Assembly (NCBI GenBank): GCA_024641365.1 | Contig: JAHEDF010000195.1 | Coordinates: 1-7,036 of the forward strand | Length of the DNA: 7,036 nucleotides | Source: Planctomycetota bacterium | GTDB taxonomy: Bacteria; Planctomycetota; UBA11346 | Direction: 5' to 3' | Shown here: positions 5,711 through 7,036 of the stretch, piece by piece | Numbering within the stretch: the stretch's first letter is position 1 | Layout of the letters: every line of letters starts with the position of its first letter | Position numbers and translations under genes: made by a program | The notes under the pieces: model-generated | What the model saw: only the letters and a program-made list of their open reading frames with translations | The model's database searches: none | What the model was told of the DNA's origin: nothing

Positions 5711-6016
5711 ATGGCAAAGAAAAGTCTGATCGCAAAAAACCTGCAACGTCAAGCGCTGGTAGATAAATACAGAGAACAACGCGCTGAATTACGTGCTCGC
5801 AGCAAAGACTTAAAGCTGACGTTGGAAGAACGCATGGAAGCACGCGCTGCATTAAGTTTGTTGCCCAGCAATAGTGCTGCGACCAAGGTGCACAATCGTT
5901 GCCAATTAACTGGCCGTACACACGGTTATCTTCGAAAATTTGGCGTGTGCCGTAACGCTTTGCGTTTACTGGCCCACCAAGGCGATTTACCAGGCGTCAC
6001 CAAAGCTTCTTGGTAA
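5711..6016 (+). CDS. rpsN: 30S ribosomal protein S14 (uS14), long form with half of the zinc cysteines
   Basis: The product has 101 residues, exactly the length of E. coli S14 and of the long, generally zinc-independent class; the zinc-binding class is about 61 residues. S14 is a late 30S head protein contacting S10 and S19. The N-terminus [20 protein letters not shown] and the C-terminus [12 protein letters not shown]...[11 protein letters not shown] are diagnostic. In zinc forms the C-terminal half carries CxxC-x12-CxxC. Here the first Cys of each pair remains (C64 in NRCQLTG, C80 in FGVCRNA), while the second positions are T67 and A83. Two cysteines are unlikely to hold zinc alone. The ATG at 5711 is chosen because the protein begins MAKKS there; an upstream in-frame ATG at 5630 lies within rplE. 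The nearest Shine-Dalgarno-like core is GAG at 5702-5704. Confidence 0.97.
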   Translation: MAKKSLIAKNLQRQALVDKYREQRAELRARSKDLKLTLEERMEARAALSLLPSNSAATKVHNRCQLTGRTHGYLRKFGVCRNALRLLAHQGDLPGVTKASW

Positions 6017-6026
6017 TAACACTTTA

Positions 6027-6046
6027 ATTAACCATTCTCCGTTAAT
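6027..6046 (+). other. AU-rich inverted repeat in the rpsN-rpsH gap
   Basis: ATTAAC (6027-6032) and GTTAAT (6041-6046) are perfect reverse complements around an 8-base loop. The stem is short and AU-rich, and no T-tract follows, so it is not a terminator. It could be a weak leader hairpin or chance. Confidence 0.25.
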
Positions 6047-6061
6047 CGGACTTCTTTAAAT

Positions 6062-6065
6062 CGGA
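6062..6065 (+). promoter_or_regulatory. Minimal Shine-Dalgarno of rpsH
   Basis: CGGA lies seven bases before the ATG at 6073. It is the second copy of an AATCGGA direct repeat (6044-6050 and 6059-6065). Confidence 0.4.
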
Positions 6066-6072
6066 TAAGCAT

Positions 6073-6471
6073 ATGAGCTGCACTGATCCCATCGCCGACA
6101 TGTTGACCGTCATTCGCAACGGCATTCAAGCCAACAAAGCGTCTGTCACCGTGCCGCATTCCGTCATCAAAACTGGTATCTGCCAAGTTTTAAAAGATGA
6201 AGGCTACATTAATGTTTTTGACGTGCTCGACACCAAGCCAGCGCGCACCATAAAAATTAGCCTTAAATATGGCTCACGTGGCGAATCGGTAATTCAAGAA
6301 CTTAAACGCATATCGACTTCAGGTCGTCGCTCTTATGCGGGATCTAAAGGCATTAAGCCAATTATTCGTGGTTATGGTATCACCATTTTGACCACATCGC
6401 GCGGAGTGATGTCCGACCGCAACTGCCGTAAGCAGAAACTCGGCGGCGAAGTTATTTGTACTGTGAAGTAA
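6073..6471 (+). CDS. rpsH: 30S ribosomal protein S8 (uS8)
   Basis: The product has 132 residues, the usual bacterial S8 length (130-133). S8 is a primary 16S rRNA binder (helix 21) that organises the 30S platform. The N-terminus CTDPIADMLTVIRNGIQANK (residues 3-22) is diagnostic. LKYGSRGESVIQELKRIS (64-81) and the RNA-binding C-terminal segment LTTSRGVMSDRNCRKQKLGGEVICTV (106-131) fit the family, with STSxGVxTDxxA usually seen where TSRGVMSDRNC stands. The normally conserved S-x-P-G turn after KRIS is STSG (81-84), so the proline is lost. In E. coli S8 represses the spc operon by binding the rplX-rplE junction; I cannot see that operator here. The SDRxCRxQ..GGEVxCTV ending is a pattern I associate with Planctomycetota. 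The gene follows a 56-base gap after rpsN. Confidence 0.97.
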   Translation: MSCTDPIADMLTVIRNGIQANKASVTVPHSVIKTGICQVLKDEGYINVFDVLDTKPARTIKISLKYGSRGESVIQELKRISTSGRRSYAGSKGIKPIIRGYGITILTTSRGVMSDRNCRKQKLGGEVICTVK

Positions 6472-6523
6472 ACAGCCAAATAAATAGCCAATTCACTTTC
6501 CATCACTTTCGCAGCACTACTTT

Positions 6524-6558
6524 TCTTAATCACAGACAGAAAACGATTAAGAGTTTTT
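6524..6558 (+). terminator. Weak terminator-like hairpin and T-tract before rplF
   Basis: TCTTAATC (6524-6531) and GATTAAGA (6545-6552) form a perfect 8-base inverted repeat around a 13-base loop. An outer T/G wobble pair (6523/6553) extends it, and TTTTT (6554-6558) follows. This has the outline of an intrinsic terminator, but the stem is AU-rich and weak and lies inside an operon-like cluster. The rplF Shine-Dalgarno begins two bases after the T-tract. It may be an attenuator, an RNA-processing or translation-control hairpin, or chance. Confidence 0.35.
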
Positions 6559-6559
6559 C

Positions 6560-6564
6560 AGGAG
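6560..6564 (+). promoter_or_regulatory. Shine-Dalgarno of rplF
   Basis: AGGAG lies five bases before the ATG at 6570. It is the only strong match among the starts from rplN onward and sits directly after the hairpin at 6524-6558. Confidence 0.75.
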
Positions 6565-6569
6565 TTACC

Positions 6570-7036
6570 ATGAGCCGTATCGGTAAAGCGCCAGTCGAAT
6601 TGCCAAAAGGCATCGAAATTAAGGTCAATGGCCAAGAAGTTACCTGCAAGGGGCCAAAAGGTTCCTTGAACTTACAATTAATGACAGGCATTTCTGCCAA
6701 AGTTGAAGGCAGTACCTTGGTCTTGGCGCGTAATGCCGACACCAAATTGCTGCGCTCTATGCATGGCACCAGTCGCGCCTTAGTCAGCAACATGGTTGAA
6801 GGGGTGTCAAAAGGATTTAGCAAGCGCCTCGAAATCGTTGGTGTTGGTTACAAAGCGCAGCTCAAAGGTAAAAAATTAGCCCTCGACGTTGGTTTTGCGA
6901 ACACCATCGAAGTTGAAATCCCAGAAGGCATCGATGTGAAAGTGCCGGACCCTAACCACGTTGAAGTCAGTGGCATGAACAAACAAATGGTTGGTCAAGT
7001 TGCTGCCGATATTCGTCGCGCACGCAAACCAGAGCC
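6570..7036 (+). CDS. rplF: 50S ribosomal protein L6 (uL6), 5' part only
   Basis: The first 155 residues are visible; the window ends two bases into the next codon. Bacterial L6 is about 177-185 residues, so roughly 20-30 are missing. L6 binds 23S rRNA near the sarcin-ricin loop at the base of the L7/L12 stalk and contacts elongation factors. The N-terminus MSRIGKAPVELPKGIEI is diagnostic. GPKGSL (residues 28-33), MHGTSRALVSNMVEGVSKGF (64-83) and EIVGVGYKAQLKGKKLALDVGFANTIEVEIPEGI (88-121) cover both of its similar domains. NKQMVGQVAADIRRARKPE leads into the usual PEPYKGKG ending, cut by the window edge. The GFSHPV-like segment of many bacteria is GFANTI here, which I associate with planctomycete L6. 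Start choice is firm because of AGGAG at the right distance. Confidence 0.97.
   Translation, partial: MSRIGKAPVELPKGIEIKVNGQEVTCKGPKGSLNLQLMTGISAKVEGSTLVLARNADTKLLRSMHGTSRALVSNMVEGVSKGFSKRLEIVGVGYKAQLKGKKLALDVGFANTIEVEIPEGIDVKVPDPNHVEVSGMNKQMVGQVAADIRRARKPE

Noticed and set aside
1..7036. A novel accessory system hidden in the window
   Set aside because: Every stretch over 98 bases is occupied by a recognised ribosomal protein gene, in conserved order and frame, leaving no room for one.

Overview
The window is a continuous stretch of the bacterial S10-spc ribosomal protein cluster, entirely on the + strand. It holds 16 genes in the canonical order: rplC (3' end only), rplD, rplW, rplB, rpsS, rplV, rpsC, rplP, rpmC, rpsQ, rplN, rplX, rplE, rpsN, rpsH and rplF (5' part only). 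I see no mobile element, RNA gene, CRISPR array, pseudogene, frameshift or accessory gene, and no gap longer than 98 bases. I looked for an unknown system and found none; what merits a second look is small-scale.

Organism: clearly a bacterium. The gene order is bacterial, and the proteins are bacterial-type (S14 of 101 residues, S17, L29, L14 beginning MIQMQT). Several local features recall Planctomycetota and the wider PVC group: the S8 C-terminus with SDRNCRKQ and GGEVICTV, the S19 stretch [19 protein letters not shown], the S17 end [13 protein letters not shown], and L6 with VGFANTIEV where many bacteria have a GFSHPV-like segment. This is recollection of family patterns, not a search, so the placement is tentative. 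Base composition is moderate, without extreme GC or AT bias.

Layout: the S10 part (positions 1 to about 3690) is tightly packed. Gaps are 1 to 18 bases, rplD and rplW share an ATGA overlap, and most starts have a purine-rich Shine-Dalgarno (AAGGA, GAGGGGG, AAGGAAGGG). After rplP the layout loosens. Apart from the rpmC/rpsQ overlap and a 13-base gap before rpsN, genes are separated by AT-rich leaders of 38 to 98 bases, with minimal (GGA or GAG core) or no visible Shine-Dalgarno. rplF again has a clear AGGAG. Two of these leaders, before rpsH and before rplF, contain short AU-rich inverted repeats.

The genes work as one production line for ribosome assembly. L2, L3, L4, L22, L23 and L24 build the 50S core, the peptidyl-transferase surroundings and the exit tunnel. 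L5, L6, L14 and L16 add the central protuberance, tRNA-facing and factor-facing parts, and L29 sits beside the tunnel exit. S3, S14 and S19 belong to the 30S head, while S8 and S17 are early organisers of the 30S body. The upstream neighbour is expected to be the rest of rplC with rpsJ, and the downstream neighbours rplR, rpsE, rpmD/rplO and secY, all outside the window.

The most interesting details are unusual substitutions in normally invariant L2 loops, an S14 that keeps exactly one cysteine of each ancestral zinc pair, a hairpin plus T-tract just upstream of the rplF Shine-Dalgarno, and similar short leader motifs before several genes of the spc half.
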